DNA from: Flavobacteriaceae bacterium | GTDB taxonomy: Bacteria > Bacteroidota > Bacteroidia > Flavobacteriales > Flavobacteriaceae | Assembly (NCBI GenBank): GCA_015489265.1 | Contig: WFZY01000031.1 | Location: 1 to 14,599, forward strand | Reading direction: 5' to 3' | DNA: 14,599 bases | Shown here: positions 13,814 to 14,599 of the stretch, one piece after another | Layout: every line of letters begins with the position of its first letter | Position numbering within the stretch: the first letter of the stretch is position 1 | Notes under the pieces: generated by a model | Database searches by the model: none | Seen by the model: the letters and a program-made list of their open reading frames with translations, nothing else | Told to the model about the DNA's origin: nothing | Made by a program: the position numbers and the translations under genes

Positions 13814-14245
13814 ATGAAAATAGCCATAGGAAACGATCATGCCGGAACAGCATATAAATTTGCCATCGTAAAACTTTTAGAAGATTTGGGACATCAAGTG
13901 ATAAATTTTGGAACGAATACCACAGACAGTGTTGATTACCCCGATTATATTCATCCGGTTGCCGGTGCTGTTGAAAACCATGATGTTGATTTCGGTATTA
14001 TTCTTTGCGGTAGTGGCAACGGTGCCGCCATTACGGCAAATAAACATCAAGGTGTACGCGCCGCTTTGTGCTGGAGTAAAGAACTGGTCGAGTTAGCCCG
14101 CCGGCACAACGATGCCAACGTTTTGAGCTTACCTGCACGTTTTATTTCGCAATATCAAGCATTGGAATATGTACAAACCTTTTTAAATACCCAATTTGAA
14201 GACGGCAGACACCAACGCAGAATAGAAAAAATACCGGTTAAATAA
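13814..14245 (+). CDS. rpiB: Ribose-5-phosphate isomerase B
   Basis: Interconverts ribulose 5-phosphate and ribose 5-phosphate in the pentose phosphate pathway. The protein is 143 aa, the usual RpiB length. It starts KIAIGNDHAG, has DYPDY (41-45), CGSGNG (65-70) with the catalytic Cys65, ANKHQGVRAALCW, and RRHNDANVLSLPARF with His98. These correspond to Cys66 and His99 in E. coli RpiB. The frame is open 13 codons upstream, but those residues are foreign to the family and precede the predicted transcript start. LacA/LacB galactose-6-phosphate isomerases share the fold; the length and the absence of lactose-pathway neighbours favour RpiB. A DUF2141 gene starts one nt after the stop, so the two are probably co-transcribed. 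Confidence 0.93.
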   Translation: MKIAIGNDHAGTAYKFAIVKLLEDLGHQVINFGTNTTDSVDYPDYIHPVAGAVENHDVDFGIILCGSGNGAAITANKHQGVRAALCWSKELVELARRHNDANVLSLPARFISQYQALEYVQTFLNTQFEDGRHQRRIEKIPVK

Positions 14246-14246
14246 T

Positions 14247-14599
14247 ATGTTTTTCAATTTTGTTTTTCTATACTTGAGTATATTTAACAACCATTCTTCG
14301 GGTAATTTGCGCATTGAATTGAATCACGCATTAAATCAAGGCAAACTTTTGGTTTATGTTTACAACAACAAAGCCGGTTTCCCTACAAAACCCGAACTGG
14401 CATACAAAACCATTATAATAGAATGTAACAATACTAAACAAGTAAAAATTGACCGGCTTCCCTTTGGCAAATATGCTATCATCTTAATTCATGACCAAAA
14501 TGCTAATGAAAAACTCGATAGAAATTGGCTGGGACTACCGGCTGAACCTTATGCTTTGTCGGGACATCCAAAGTTTAGATTCGGTCCACCCTTGTTTGA
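14247..14599 (+). CDS. DUF2141-family exported protein (partial, runs off the edge)
   Basis: The frame opens at an ATG one nt after the rpiB stop and stays open for 117 codons to the window edge, where the last codon is incomplete. The protein begins with a hydrophobic stretch (MFFNFVFLYLSIF), probably a short signal peptide, and continues NLRIELNHALNQGKLLVYVYNN, then LPFGKYAIILIHDQNANEKLDRNWLGLPAEPYALS and FGPPLF. The pattern of a small beta domain with G-x-Y-A-x-x-x-x-H-D-x-N-x-N-x-x-L-D-x-N and G-x-P-x-E-x-Y is typical of DUF2141 (Pfam), a family of exported Bacteroidota proteins of unknown function. Usual family size is about 140 residues, so only about 20 residues should be missing. Confidence 0.85.
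   Translation, partial: MFFNFVFLYLSIFNNHSSGNLRIELNHALNQGKLLVYVYNNKAGFPTKPELAYKTIIIECNNTKQVKIDRLPFGKYAIILIHDQNANEKLDRNWLGLPAEPYALSGHPKFRFGPPLF

Overview
The window looks like the chromosome of a gliding or T9SS-bearing member of the Bacteroidota, most likely Flavobacteriia. The DNA is AT-rich. Several genes are preceded by the Bacteroidota -33/-7 promoter pattern (TTTG, then TAnnTTTG) instead of E. coli-type boxes, and Shine-Dalgarno sequences are poor. A gliding-motility lipoprotein (GldD) and a large secreted protein with a type IX secretion C-terminal domain are both present. I see no tRNA, rRNA, CRISPR array, insertion sequence or integrase; most of the window is ordinary core genome.

Layout, left to right. 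Positions 1-192 hold the 3' end of polA. A NUC1-family nuclease lipoprotein follows, convergent with coaD (minus). coaD is divergent from asnS, which is followed 6 nt later by gldD. gldD converges on a secreted S41 (CtpA-type) protease (minus), which is divergent from dprA. Then comes a free-standing Aer-like PAS protein, convergent with a long WYL-domain regulator (minus). The WYL gene is divergent from rtcB (RNA ligase) across a 359-bp intergenic region. The right part runs all on the plus strand: a lipoprotein of unknown function, a T9SS-exported repeat protein, rpiB, and a DUF2141 gene cut by the window edge.

The part most worth attention is 7424-10575. Here rtcB, whose product seals broken RNA, is divergent from a WYL regulator that carries about 180 extra C-terminal residues I do not recognise. 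The region between them contains phased A/T palindromes, a perfect 7+7 bp palindrome just upstream of a clear TATATTTG box, and, starting where the transcript should begin, a leader with a long-range 11-bp stem and a second 10-bp stem containing two G-U pairs. A strong terminator ends the rtcB unit. I read this as a self-contained RNA-repair locus with transcriptional control and possibly RNA-level control; the coupling is inference from layout.

Two intergenic repeats (near 220-280 and 9024-9058) look like degenerate copies of one flavobacterial REP-like palindrome. The two secreted-protein genes at 10856 and 11906 each have a pair of short direct repeats 21-23 bp apart upstream, resembling LytTR-type binding sites. 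Both have TAATTTTA as the best candidate -7 box, which hints at shared control.
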